64,000 nucleotides of DNA from Vitis vinifera (taxonomy: Eukaryota > Streptophyta > Magnoliopsida > Vitales > Vitaceae), in the NCBI RefSeq assembly GCF_030704535.1, contig NC_081822.1, positions 13,757,001-13,821,000 on the forward strand, given 5' to 3'. The translations under genes were made by a program, and so were the position numbers. Under the pieces are notes generated by a model that ran no database searches, was not told the DNA's origin, and was given only the letters and a program-made list of their open reading frames with translations. Below are positions 1-12,500 of this stretch, one piece after another (position 1 is the stretch's first letter; each line of letters starts with the position of its first letter).

Positions 1-242
1 CAAATTTTGTGTGCATCACCCATGACATGAGCTCCAAATTGGAAATTATGTGTATGTCATCTGTGGTGGGACATTTTCATGATAAGTTTTCGGCGTCATT
101 TGTTTTTTTATCTAACGTTTTAATATGTTTAAATTTATTAAATATTTCAATAAATGTCAACACAAAATTGTCATTGAGACTAACGGTTTCTGATAAAAAT
201 TAGGAGGATTTTTGACAAGTATTCAATTTAATATATATATTT

Positions 243-533
243 AGAATATGTTTGGTTCCGAAAATATTAAAAAAAATAATTTTCTTTTATTTAATTTCAT
301 TATATAGGAAATGGGAAAGAAAATCAAACATAATTAAAATTAGTTAAAAATTTATATATTTTAAAATTATTTTATTTTTATATAATGGAGAAAAATAAGT
401 AAAATGTGTTTGAAGAAACATATAAAAAAATTATTGATTTTGAACCTAATTTTTATTTTCCTTGGGTTTTTCTTTTTTTTTTTTCCACTTTTTTTTTTTT
501 CTCTCAAATTTTCTTGGAACCAAATATAACCTC
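243..533. repeat. MITE-like element with 'TTTGGTTCC' termini
   Basis: The left end reads TATGTTTGGTTCCGAAAAT, and the right end, reverse complemented, reads TATATTTGGTTCCAAGAAA. This gives an imperfect terminal inverted repeat of about 25 bp around a ~290-bp AT-rich core without coding capacity. Similar ends occur near 1490/1775 and in the 48.1-48.4 kb segment. The superfamily is not assigned because no clear target duplication is visible. Confidence 0.45.
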
Positions 534-761
534 ATTAAAATATAACAATTTTGAAATTATTTTTAAATGTATGAAAGTTATATTTTAAAAAGATAATTTT
601 ATTTAAAATGTAAAAGTTTTAAAAGAAAACTTTAAAAATTCAATTGAAATTGTCTTTTTAAAAATTAATTTTCAACTAAATTCTTCCACTGAATTGGAAA
701 AGTTTTTAAAATTACTATATTTCAAAAAATAAATTTTAAAACTACCTTTTTTTTTCTAAAT

Positions 762-1300
762 GAGTTTGGTAAAATTTAATATTTATTACTTAATTACTTA
801 AGTTGATTTTAAGTTAAAATTTATTTAATTTTTTTTAAGTAAAATTTATTACTTAATTTTTACTTTAAGTATTAAAGTTGTTTGATAAAATTAATTTAAA
901 ATTTATTCTAAATCATTAAATGAATATATTTATCATTATAAATTATAATTAAAACAAAGAAATTCATTTTAGTTATATTGGATGATATCAACAAGTTACT
1001 TTTAGTTGAATAAAAAAAGTCAAATATTTTAGCTTTTTCTATTCAACCAAAAAACAAACATCATCGAAGTCATGGAATAGAAAAAGAGATCATAGACGTA
1101 ATTAAGACATATGGAGATAAAAAGATAAAATCATATATGGAATTATGAATAAATTAATTATTTTTACTTATTACTTAAAATTATTTTTAACGATAAATTA
1201 TATCATTAAGTTATTTTACCAAACATACTTAATTTACTTTAATAACTTAAATTAAGTTATTAAGTTTGCTTTAAGTTAAGTTGGTTGTCAAACATCCACT
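762..1300. repeat. MITE-like element with 'TTTGGTAAAAT' termini
   Basis: GTTTGGTAAAATTTAA near 770 is mirrored by TTATTTTACCAAACATAC near 1220. Several ACTTAAGTT/AAGTTAAG blocks lie between and outside these points. The element is non-coding and looks like a degenerate inverted-repeat transposon. The boundaries are approximate. Confidence 0.35.
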
Positions 1301-1488
1301 TAAACATTCCATTATTTTTTATTATTTGGGGAGATGATAAAATAAATGGTAAAAGCTATGGTAGGAGAATTTTTCAAAATTAAAATTTTTGGTTTTTAAT
1401 ATTTTGAAAAATATCTTAAAATAAAATCTGAAAAAACAAATGGTACTAAAAACATTTATAGCATGTTTAGTTCCATAAAAGTATCAAC

Positions 1489-1775
1489 TATGTTTGGTTT
1501 TTGGGAAAATTTGTGGGAAAATGTGAGAAAAAGAAGATAGAAAGCAAAATAAAGAAAAATAAAAAATAGATTTAAAATTAATAACATGTTTTTTTTAAAT
1601 TTGTTTCACTTATTTCTTTTTGTTTATATATAGATTAAATAATTTATAATATATAAAATTTTAAATAATTGTAATTATATTTAATTTTCTTAAACTAAAT
1701 GTAAAAAAAATCATTTTTCTCTATATTTGTTTTCCATTTTTTATTACTTTTTTTTTTTTGGAATTAAACATAATA
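1489..1775. repeat. Degenerate MITE related to the 243-533 element
   Basis: The left end ATGTTTGGTTTTTGG and the right end GGAATTAAACATAAT form a weak inverted repeat around an AT-rich, non-coding core with a T-rich right half, as in the 243-533 copy. Confidence 0.3.
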
Positions 1776-2149
1776 TTAAGGAAAGTTAAAAAAAAAAAAA
1801 AAAAAAGGTGCTAAGAGAATTATTTTTCCTTGTCTAGTTTATGAAGAAAAACATGAAAAAATAAATTAATATTAAAATTAGCTAGACATTTATTCATTTT
1901 TAAATCATCTCATCTTCATACAATAAATAAATAAAGTTTTAAAAAATATAAAAATAATTTATTAATTTTAAATTTATTTTATATTTTTCTTCTATTTTTT
2001 CTTTCTTTTTATTTTTTTATTTTTTCTTTAAATTTTCGATAAGGCTAATTATTAAATAAATAAATAAAATCAATTAGGTTCTCCAAGCTGGACTTTGGGC
2101 GAAAAGTGTGAAAATGAAGTTGAGTTTGATGATCAATTTTTGGGGATTT

Positions 2150-2262
2150 AGAGTGTGTTTAGTACAAAGTGTTTTTAGTATTTCTAATACTTGAAAATTT
2201 TTATTTTTTAAGTATTAAAAATATTAAAAACACTTTTTAAAATCCCTATTAAACGCACTCTT
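2150..2262. repeat. Hairpin MITE, solitary unit (family A)
   Basis: A ~112-bp unit runs from GAGTGTGTTTAG to AAACGCACTC. Its two halves are nearly complementary along the whole length: the AGTGTTTTTAGTATTT left arm pairs with AAATATTAAAAACACT-like sequence on the right. The same unit recurs at 2834-3307 and 5055-5297. Confidence 0.6.
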
Positions 2263-2493
2263 ACTTGCTTTAGGTTACCTTCAATGGAATCCAATTAAGA
2301 GTGCTTCTATTTTAAATATTTTGGGTTGAAATATCTAAATACAGTTTTTGAGAAAATCAATTATTAAGTATTTTTCACCAAGTATTATAAGTGATTTTTA
2401 AAAATTTTTGAAAATATTTTTCAAATTTGTCAAATGATTAAGGACTTTCAAAAATAGTTTTTTGTTCTCTAAAAAAAAAAAAAAAAAAAAAAA

Positions 2494-2836
2494 CATATTT
2501 GATAATTAAAAACTGTTTTCTGTTTTATGTTATTTAAGAGCATAAAACAAAATGTTTTCAGAAAATATCTTTTAGTTATTTTTTACCGTTTTCACTTGTT
2601 TTATAAGAGTTGTTTAAAAAAATAATTATATAAATATGTAAAATGATTAAAAATAAAACACTAAATATAAAAATTATTTTTAAAACATATTTAAAATATA
2701 TTAAAAACGGGTTAAAAACATTTTAGGTTTGAAACAAACTTTTATTTTACAAAACATTATAAAATAGTTTTCAAAAATTGTTCTTAAAAATTATTTTTCA
2801 GAACCATTTTCAAAAATAGTTATCAAACAAGACTAA
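2494..2836. repeat. MITE family B, copy 1
   Basis: The ends TTTGATAATTAAAAACTG and (reverse complement of the right end) TTTGATAACTATTTTTGAAA are inverted repeats. The core carries an ATAATTATATAAATATG block followed by a long AAATAAAACACTAAATA stretch. The same internal blocks recur at 5299-5583, 29306-29697 and 30150-30505, so this is a dispersed ~350-390-bp non-autonomous family. Confidence 0.5.
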
Positions 2837-3307
2837 GAGTCCATTTGGTAGTGATTCTAAATAGCATTTATAATCTTTCTAACACTTAAAAATTATGATA
2901 GAAACGTTTTCTAAAATCACTCACAAACGTACTCTAAGAGTTCATTTAATAGTAATTTTAGGAAACGCTTTCAACATTTTTAACACTTAGAAAAATTTTA
3001 TCATTCAAGTATTAAAAATATTATAAACATTTTTTAAAATCATTATCAAGTGCACTCTAAGAGCCTATTTGATAGTAATTTTAAAAAATATTTCTAATCT
3101 TTCTAACACTTGAAAAATTTTATCATTAAAGTGTTAAAAAATCTAAAAATGTTTTATAAAATCAATGTCACACGTACTATAAGAACCCGTTTAATAGTGA
3201 TTTTAGGAAGTGTTTCTAATATTTTTAACACCTAAAATTTTTTAACATTCAAGTATTAAAAAAAAAAACTAAAAAATTTCCTAAAATTATTATCAAACAT
3301 ACTCTAA
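2834..3307. repeat. Tandem array of four hairpin MITE units (family A)
   Basis: Four head-to-tail units, starting near 2834, 2934, 3056 and 3178, are joined by the near-palindrome ACTCTAAGAG. Each unit begins with a (C)ATTTGATAGTnATTTTAGG-like block, has a central CACTT..AAAATTTTATCATT loop and ends with AAAATCATTATCAAAC. Each unit is self-complementary. No coding potential. Confidence 0.6.
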
Positions 3308-5054
3308 CTTTTTCTTTTCAAAAATTTATTATTATTATTTCTTTTTATGTTAGAAGTGTTTCCGCAAAACCACGGGCTCGGAATCTAATTAGTATTGGAC
3401 TACATAGAGAATTAACAAGCCAAAGTTATTTAATGGGTTGAAAAAAAATAGATAAATCATTTATTTTTATAATGAATGAAGAACCAATGAGTAATTATTG
3501 GTTTATTCAAATCGGACCAACTGTGTCACACATGAATATTTGTATATAATCATATTTAATTTTAGAACATAGTGTTACCACCCTAATCAATTGCCAAATT
3601 GGGAAAAATCCAACCTTAAAAACTTGAATTATTCCCCTAAACACATGAAGACTAGCATTAGGTTCCACATTCCATTTCATTAAGAATCAGCTTGCATATC
3701 ATTCCAAATATTTTATCTACAATTTTCAATAATTAAAATAATAAGACCAGGTCAAAATAGGTTTACCTTCTAGTCCTTCCCTACAACTCCACCTTCCAAA
3801 GTGATATTATTAATTAAAGAGTGTTACAGCTAGACTTATGAAGGGGTGATTATGTCATTTCAGAAGTCCCGGAAAGCCAAATTTTTGTTGACGGTTGGGA
3901 GAGTGGGTTGGTAGTTATTCCATCGAAAAGCATGCCGGAAGACACCAAACCTATTTTTGATGAATACGCGTAGGTTGTACGATTAATGATTATGCTTCAT
4001 ATCCAAACCATCATAATATACACAAATATTTGGATATGGATATTTAATTTCAAGTTTCAACTCTATCAATCTTTAGATTCATGAATCTAAAGATTTATTA
4101 TTTTTCTATTTTTATTTATATGGTTTGACATTATATTATTTACTGAAATAATATTTATTAAGTTTCGAGGTCAAATTTCGTTACTAAATAAATTTGCAAT
4201 TGGCATATTTCTTATGTAGATGGAATCCTTATGACCTTGTATTCGTAACATGTGAAAGCACGAGCCCATCCTTTTAAATAATAATTACATTATATTTAGA
4301 AAAAAAAAATAATAACATTAGGAAAATATTTATTTAAAAAAGAAAAAGAAAAAGAAAATGGGATAGGAATCCAATTCCATTTCAATTCGATGTGGTGATG
4401 TGAAATACTAAGGATGGATCCACAGAGTTCTAGAAACAGATGCCAACACGCAATATAATAATAGTAATAATAAAGATGATTATCATTATTATTATTTTTT
4501 TTTAAATGAAGGTTAGTTGGATTGATTGATGCATATGTATATATATATACATCACATGCAACTTGCCCACATTAATGGATTTATTTGTAAGATAAAATTG
4601 TACGGTAAAGTTAAGGAGGGGTTTGGATAGATTTTAAAAAATAAAATAAAATAAAAATTTGTATACAAAATCTAAAAACTATTATAAAAAATTAGACATT
4701 CAATTTATATTTTTAAATTTATTTTTCAGGAAGTTTTAAATTTTGAGGAAATGAAAACTTCTTACTTCCATAAATTATATATATACATATTGTTTAGCTT
4801 GCATATAAATTATTTTTTTTATTTTTATTTTAACAAAATATATAAAAATAAGACTTAAAATAAGAAGTACTAAATTATCTTAAATCTATTAAGACTTTTA
4901 AGAAGTTATTTCTTGTTGTTGTTCTAATAAATTTATTTGTAAAAATTTATGTAAAAAAAAAAAGGAATATCCTTTTAGAGGAAAGAATAGTTAAAGTGCA
5001 TAGTAGTGATTCTAAGTAATATTTTTAACCTAAAAAGCATTTTAAAAAAATTAA

Positions 5055-5297
5055 GCATATATTTGAAATAATTTTAAGAAGTGTTTTTAGTATTTTTAAT
5101 ATTTAAAAAATAAAAATTTTCAAATGTTAAAAAAATTATAAACACTTTTAAAATCATTATGAAACACACTATAAAAGCGTGTTTGACAATGATTTTAGGA
5201 AGTATTTATAGTCTTTTTAATAATTCAAAGATAAAAAATTTTAAGTGTTAAAAATATTAAAAACACTTTTTAAAATTAGTATCAAACGCACTCTAAG
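5055..5297. repeat. Two tandem hairpin MITE units (family A)
   Basis: Two further self-complementary ~120-bp units lie back to back. The second runs from GCGTGTTTGACAATGATTTTA to ATCAAACGCACTC. A family B fragment follows directly, as at 2494-2836 where B abuts the A array on the other side. Confidence 0.5.
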
Positions 5298-5298
5298 G

Positions 5299-5583
5299 GT
5301 TGACAATTGTTTTAAAAAATAGTTTTCTATAACAAAAAAAAAAAAAAAACTAAAAAGTACATTTAGCAACAAAAAAATGATGTTTTTAGATAATATTTTT
5401 TAATCATTTTCGATTGTTTTTTATTTATTTTTTAAAAGTTGTTTTAAAACATATTTAAAAATATTAAAAATATGTTAAAAACATTTCAAATTCTTAAATA
5501 AACTTTAGTTTTACAAAATATGAGAGAATAATTTAAAAAAAATATTTTTATTTTTTATTTTAAAAAAAAACAATTACTAAGTG
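5299..5583. repeat. MITE family B, truncated copy 2
   Basis: GACAATTGTTTTAAAAAATAG on the left and AACAATTACTAAG on the right form a weak inverted repeat. The interior shares the TTAAAAACATTT and AAACTTTAGTTTTACAAAAT blocks with copy 1. Confidence 0.4.
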
Positions 5584-6800
5584 GGCTTAAATGTTTGACC
5601 AAATTTGAAAAATATATTTAAAAATCACTTATGATGTTGAAAAATGGCTTCCAAGAAACACTTTAAATAAAAACACTGCCCCACACTCTTGAATTGCAAA
5701 ATCTTTTATTCAAAAAAGTTTTTGAATGAAAGCATCTTATTTTAATTTTGATGAAAAAAAAGGTTGTAATTTAAGGACTTTTTAAATGATTAAAAGACTT
5801 TCATTAGGCGAGATGTTGAACAAGAAAATTAACTAAAGAATTCTTTTCCGACAAAAATAGATTATTCACAATAATTTCTTCCTAATCCACCAAACAACAT
5901 TAAAAACTAAACCAAATTAATTAGCCATAGAAAGTTGAAGGTAGGAATCCATAAGGATTAAACTAAGCCCAATCAATAATGAAGATGCGAATGGGAGAAC
6001 ACATATTCCAAGGTGTGAAAGCAAAGGGATTCCCTAGGCCCCCTAAGGCATTAAAATATCAAATGAGACAATTTAGGATCAACTAATTTTTGTTGGATAA
6101 AAATAAATTAATAAATTAATTGGATATGTACTTGTCCTTGACTTCAATATATTCACCCACTGAAACGGGGGTTGTAGCCTCTAGGTTATTAAGTCATCCA
6201 AACAGTGGGACTATGAATGCTGCTTTTCGTTTCTTTAAATCTATTTGTTACAAACTCTTCGAATGGACCCACCACCTACCATTTCCAAACATAAAAAAAT
6301 AAAAAAAATAAATAATTTTATTTTTTTGTAAAAGGATAAGAGTAAAAATATTGGTCGAATTTGAGATGAGAATTAATTGTAGACCAAGCTCATAACTCTG
6401 GCACACAGTGTGAGGTGTCACACCTTCCTATGTCATTTAATACCAAAAAAAAAAAAAAATTAATTAAAAAATAAAAGCAAGTAGTTGCTTAAAGAAAGTC
6501 AAGAAAGGGATTAGATTGGATAGGCTATAATTATTTAAATTTCGTGATCCCGACATCAATTTTTTTTTTAATTAATTAAAGTTTTCAAAGTGTTCGTGAG
6601 CCTTCTGGGCTGATATCCACAGGTTTGAATTAATTGCTACTGATCGCATGGCCCATTTCCAATTTTTTTACTTCCCCTCCTTTTCCCTTTTTTTCTTTCA
6701 TTTTTTTTTCTAGACAATCTGCTTTTTGATAAGATTAGGTTTGTTCACGTGTAAGGCACATGGAGGGTTAAATAATAAAGTTAATATTATAATTTTTTTT
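5584..6800. other. Intergenic, no gene seen
   Basis: AT-rich sequence with short A and T runs. An open frame at 6120-6302 has no recognisable domain and no codon structure that suggests a gene. Confidence 0.6.
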
Positions 6801-7248
6801 GGGTTTATTACATTTTAACCCTCCAACCTATATTGTGTTTTACATATTACCCCATCGAGTTTAAAATCGAGCAATGTAACATTCATGTTTTATAATTGCA
6901 TGTAATGTATATTTTTTAAGTCACAATATTACATTTTTGAATAAAATGTGCATATGTTATCTACGTGATTGAGGGTGAAAGAGTCATTTTTTTTTAAACC
7001 CCCAACCTCCCGCCCTCCTCTCAACTGTTACCCCCTCGTTGTGGAATCCCCAAATTACAACCCATCTCCTCTCCATTGTTCCTTCTTTTGACACATGCAC
7101 TTTTTGTCCAAAAATGTAACATAGTAACTCAAAAAATGTACATTGCATGCGATTATAAAGCATAAATGGTACATTACTCGATTTTAAACTCGAAGAAGTA
7201 ATGTGCAAAACACGATATAGGTTAGGAGGATAAAGTATAATAAACCTT
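6801..7248. mobile_element. Non-autonomous MULE (MITE) with long TIRs and 10-bp TSD
   Basis: Both ends carry matching inverted repeats of about 150 bp. The left end starts GGGTTTATTACATTTTAACC, and the right end, reverse complemented, starts AAGGTTTATTATACTTTATC. Internal blocks such as GAGTTTAAAATCGAG are identical in both arms. The element is flanked on both sides by AATTTTTTTT (6791-6800 and 7249-7258), a 10-bp direct repeat of the length typical for Mutator-like elements. The open frame at 6984-7208 on the minus strand lies inside it and is not a gene. Confidence 0.75.
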
Positions 7249-7258
7249 AATTTTTTTT

Positions 7259-9533
7259 AATTATTTAATAAAAATTATGAAAACAATAATTTGGTGAAAG
7301 ATAAAACAAAAATTTTAAACTTTTAAGTATTTATGTTTAAAAACATATTATAACATTGTGACAATTCTATGCCTATATTTATTTTGTAACAAAAAATCTA
7401 GATACCAAATAAAAATTTAATTAATTATTTTTTATTATATTAATTAATTATACCTAATATCATTATGCCTAACTAATTTTTTATTATTTAATAAATAATC
7501 ATACATTATTATTTGGTGAAGCCCGGTGAGTATTTATAGCAACTTAATTAAATAGGATTTGTTTGACAATAATTTTTTCCTAAAATTTCAAGAAATAAAA
7601 AAAAATATTTACCTATTTAAATAAAATTTCTTAGACACAATATGTTTAAAACTTTTAGAAAACTAAAATAATAATCTTATTCATACAAGAAATCCAACTC
7701 TTATCAAATTAATATATATATATATATATATATACTTCAATCACACTTCTCTACAAATAAAAAGTATAAAAGTTAAAGCATATCACCAAAAAAAGGTGGA
7801 CCCTAATTTTATGACACATGTTTGTTAGCCTGAAGGTTCCCTTATACGGGTTTTGATAATAACAAATTATGGTTAAATTCACTAATGGTTTAAGATCAAG
7901 ATAAGTTTCAAGTATTAAATGCAAAATTCAATTGGAACGTCAACTTGTTCATCAAAGAATCAAATGAGCGTGAAATCAAATGTGCATGAAGATTGTTCAT
8001 ATGTAGGAACTTAATGTAAAATGGGTAATTGGGCGCACCTAGGAATCCTAAACTCTTCATGCATTATTTCTCATACTTGGTTCATTCCTTAAAAGACTAT
8101 TTCATCAAAACCTAAGTATATCTTTAAAAACCTTAGGCAAATTCTCTAAAAAAATAGTCATAAAACATTTTTAAAGATGTTGCCTAAGTGTTAGAAAAGT
8201 TTGGTTTCAAAAAGGAAGGGCTTTTGTTCATTTTTGGTTCAACTGGTCAAGGAAGTGCATATCGGTTGGGAATCGATTTAGCCGATTGGGAATTGGTTCT
8301 GTCGATTTTGAATCGATTCAACCGATTATCTTTTTGGCGAGCCCCAACGGTTGCCTACAGTGCATTAAATATCCAACAACTAGTAAATTGATCGAACTGA
8401 AACTCAATCAAATAAGGCTAGTTGATGTCTAAATGGAAAAAAAATTGAAATTAGCTAAAACCATAGGAATGCCATTCTTAATGGCTCAACCATTTTTTGG
8501 ATTGAGTGAACAATAATTTCAAATTGTGTTGTAGGATGACAATTTGGTAAATATTAAAAAAATAATGATAAAAAAGGTAAAAAAAAAAAAAAAAAAGTTA
8601 CAACGAAATGTATTATGAGTTCTATAGTATAAAGAAAAAAGGTTACTTAAAAAATGAATCTTTGTAACATTTTACATACCATGATCACAAAGAATTAGAT
8701 AAGTTTTAGTAAAATGTAAACTTAATTATTGTTTTAAATAATATTATTAAATTATTTTATCCAATCTATTTAATATATTTAATAATTTAAGTTAAATAAT
8801 TAAATTGATTTGTCACAATCATTCAACTTCTTTCCATAATAAATATTTTCATCGTCATAGAAATATTCCAATTTCTTAAAACCCTTGAATTAAAAGTAAA
8901 AATATTAGGGCTTGTTTGGATGTGTTTCCTAATTTTTGTTTATATAAAAAAAAGTATGAAATTACTTTGTATCTTTAAAATTTGAGATAGTAAATTTTTT
9001 TTAATGTCTTAATTTTTTTAAACTATTTATAGAAACCATTATCTTCCTAAGGTGAGTCTCAAAGAATTTTTGTTTTTTATATAAGAATTACTATTATTTT
9101 TTGTTTTAATAACAAAAAAATAAGAAGGGTATCCAAACGCGTAGTTATAAATTTAGTTCAACAACGTAAATATTAAATCCATCTCTAGTCTCGATGTATC
9201 AAAATTAAGCCTGAAAAGTAGGTTAATTCGAAAATCTAATGAATCCTTTTGATTTTAATCCATATCATAAATCATAATCAAGCTTAAACCTAGATACACT
9301 TTCATACATTTTACCCGCATTTCATCAAGGCTATGGACTATGGAGGGAAGTTGGGCTTGTCAAAAAGATTGTGGGCCAGTAAGGGGCTTTGTTTCTTGCC
9401 AATAAAATGATGGTCCATTGCCTATGGTTGAGCCTGGCCCAAACCAACGAAGTTTTTGAAATGGCAAACTTGCCCCTACCCATTAGACAAATTACGTTTC
9501 CTATCCTCTGATCCTCAGCCTTGCAGCAGAACC
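7259..9533. other. Intergenic upstream of the PRX_like1 gene
   Basis: No gene was recognised. A (TA)n microsatellite lies near 7711-7733. A less AT-rich stretch at ~7810-8400, containing a cluster of CGATT motifs, looks like a piece of an old repeat. Degenerate TTTGGAT..ATCCAAAC inverted ends near 8915 and 9130 suggest one more MITE. The last ~100 bp before the ATG are the likely promoter and 5' UTR, but no clear TATA box was picked out. Confidence 0.5.
8261..8330. repeat. Clustered CGATT short repeats
   Basis: Imperfect copies of an 'AATCGATT(T/C)A(G/A)CCGATT' motif follow one another within 70 bp. They look like a degraded short tandem repeat inside an unclassified dispersed repeat. No coding role is supported. 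Confidence 0.35.
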
Positions 9534-12500
9534 ATGGCTATGGCTGCTGGGACTGTAGCTTCAACCGGAGCATATCTGATGCAATTCCCGCGTACTCTGG
9601 CCGCACTCAGAACTTCTTTTATACCAACACGGTCTTTCTCAAAATTGGGTTTTCATCCTCTGCGGCTCAGGACTACTGCACCCGTAAGAAAACTCCAGGT
9701 TCGAGCCGCGAGAACCGGGTCCAAAGGGGTATCTTTAGGCTTCAGAGCTCCTCATTTTGAGGTTCTTTCTCCTTCTTCTTCCTTCTTTCTCTCTATATAT
9801 TTTTTCTATATTCTCTAAATATTTTTGATTTTGAATTGGTTTGGTGATTTAGCTTCAGGAGCCTCTTACTGGGAAAATGTGGACATTGGAAGATTTTGAA
9901 TCATACCCTGCTTTATTGGTGAGTCCCATTCCTTCAGTTTTTTCCACTTTGCATTTTATGAATTTGCACTTCTATTTTGAATGTTATCGGTTGGAATTTG
10001 TGTAAGGAGAGGTTAGGAAATGTTTTGGTGAATTTGTCAAATGAAGGTTATTGGCTTTGTTGTAGATGAGGGAAAAACATTAGTCTGGAACAGACTTGTG
10101 AGAAACATTGTTTCACAGAGGTGGGTAATTACAGTGAAAGCAGATATGGAAATGGTGAGATGAAGTTGGTTCCAAGGCCTGGAGAAGCATAAACCTAGAA
10201 GGGGAGAGAAAGGGGCTAGACTTAATTGAATGATGAGACCCCGCAGACAGTAAAGATTCTAGGTGGAGAAGTATATATCTGAAGCCATATTGAGTAACAT
10301 GAGCATGGTTTGTGCTAGACAAGTTTACTTTGGTTGACTAATTTGTTCAGTATGATCTTGAAGATTAAACAATGCCAGATGTGTAGAGAAGTGTATAGCA
10401 CACATAATATGATAGAGGAGGTTCAAAAGGCTGTAAAAATTGAATTGGATTTCAATGTCATAAAATGAAAATTGTGTGAGGTTGAAGTAGTGTATAGTAC
10501 GCACAACAAGAGCAGAGGAGGTTCCTAAACCCATACAAATTGATTTGGATTTCGGTGTCATCTTATGAAAGTTGTGTGAGGTTAAAGAAAAAATTTATCA
10601 AGAAACTAGATTTAAAATACCAGTTGGATTTGTTCATGTACATTTACTTTGAAGGGTCCATTTTAATCATATAGTTGTGCTAGGTTAATGCATCATTTGA
10701 CTTTTTAATATGGCTTGCATCTTTTCATTACTTGGAAAAAGCATGTTATACATTTTCTTGAGTATTGGTTTTGTGACTTTTATGGAAGAAAGAGTTCTTG
10801 TGAGATGTCTTCTGCCATAATAATAGGTAGCTTTTAGTCATGCAAATGCTAAATATATTTTAACAGGAACTGTTTGGGATTTTATTTTTCTTTTTTAAGC
10901 TGTCTGATATTTGTAGTTCCTTGAGAACTTGATCAGTGTACGAAGAAATAAGCAGTTTAAAAATGTTTTGACATAAATGAGAATATTGATTCAGAATATG
11001 ATTACTCGTGCTTATTTTGTGCAGTCATCAAGCAACAGACAATGTCATTCAGGTCCAAAACTAGCTGGGTGTATAAGATTCACATTGTTGTCTTACTTTA
11101 TTCTTCTAGGCCATATAGTACTGCTGAACCATAAAATAAAATAAAAAAGGAAAAAAGTGCAGCTAAAGATGTGGGTTTGGTTAAATTCGGAGAATAAGAT
11201 GCACATTGTTGGCTCAATGTGGGTTTGGGTGGATTGGAAGAATAAGATTCACATTGTTTACTCAAATAATTTGGAAAGAAAATTTTGGCTTGGCTGGTTT
11301 TTTCTTCATGAAGAAAATAATAGAATTAGATTGATAATCTATGAAAAATCTCTAAATTATAGTTGAAATATTATAGGGCCATTATTTCCAATTAAATCTT
11401 TCCTAAATTGTGGCAATTCATGTTCATGTTTGGAGAAACAGTGGTCCAATATTTGTTGTTCCTGTGGATTATCAATTTTGGAGGGAGATTGCTACTTTAT
11501 CTTCTAGGATATGGAGGCAGATTTTCTTTGGGCTTCGAGGGCTACCAATTATGAGGCAGATCCATGTATTTATGCTATTTAGAGGGGCATTTCTACCATT
11601 GTTGAGGCGTTTCTGGTTGAGACTGGCTTTTATTCTTAGTTTTGTTGCTCTTTGGTTTCCATCTTTTTTGAAATTTGTGTGAGCATGCTTATTAACTAGG
11701 TGAACCGAATATGAAATATGAAATATGGGTAATTATGCTACTTGAAGTCTTAGAGTGGTAGTTTTAATTGTTGTGGTCCCTATTTATTTTCTTTGTTTAT
11801 TTTCTATTTTTGTACTTGAAAATGAACACATCTAATAGGTATGCTGCATTTGCTTTTTCCTTTAATGATTTACAATTAGCAAATGACTTTCCACTCAAAC
11901 CTGCTAGTATTTAAGCCAAGCCATAAATTGCTATTCAAGCACTCTGGGTAAGAAGTAATGCCTCTAGTCAATCTTAGGCAGAGCTGGAACCTGATGCAAG
12001 TCCTACTGAACAAAGTCTGAAAACATTAATATTGGTTTTAAGCTTGTCTCTGCTTGTTTGCATTGCAACCATGTAACTTAATCCAATAAATTTTGACTCA
12101 AATAAACAGTATAGTTGAACCTTATTGAAGAATGGATTTCTAAATAATCAAAATTAACAGAATACACTTGAGCAACCTAAAATATTCATCTTTCTTCACA
12201 TGCTCTGAAAAAACATCTATACCAATGCCAGGGGGATTGATTTATTTAAAGCTAACCATTTCTGATGTTGTAAAATCATCACTTTAGTTAAGGGGGTTGA
12301 GTGTCGATTTCCAATGCTTGGGTTTATTATCTCAAGTCAAAGAAAACACTGGTGTAGATTTTTGGGATTTCCTATGGGCCCTAATTTTGTTCAACAAAGA
12401 AAAAGAATTAAAAAATGTAGACTTTACTGACTTATCATAATTGAAAGAGTTAATTCTCGAGTCTGTTGATTTAATCTTCATTTTATTTGAATATTTTTAC

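Larger units (their letters stand above)
1..2149. other. AT-rich intergenic DNA with MITE relics
   Basis: No gene was recognised. Short open frames here have low-complexity products (long F, K, N and I runs) and many begin with GTG or TTG rather than ATG. What can be seen are imperfect terminal inverted repeats of small DNA transposons, listed separately, and homopolymer tracts, for example an A run near 1790-1806. Confidence 0.7.

Noticed and set aside
6984..7208. 74-codon minus-strand open frame
   Set aside because: It lies within the non-autonomous MULE at 6801-7248 and its arms are the element's inverted repeats; no coding content.
9456..9533. 26-codon upstream extension of PRX_like1 exon 1
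   Set aside because: The codon at 9456 is TTG; the first in-frame ATG is 9534, followed by a typical transit peptide.
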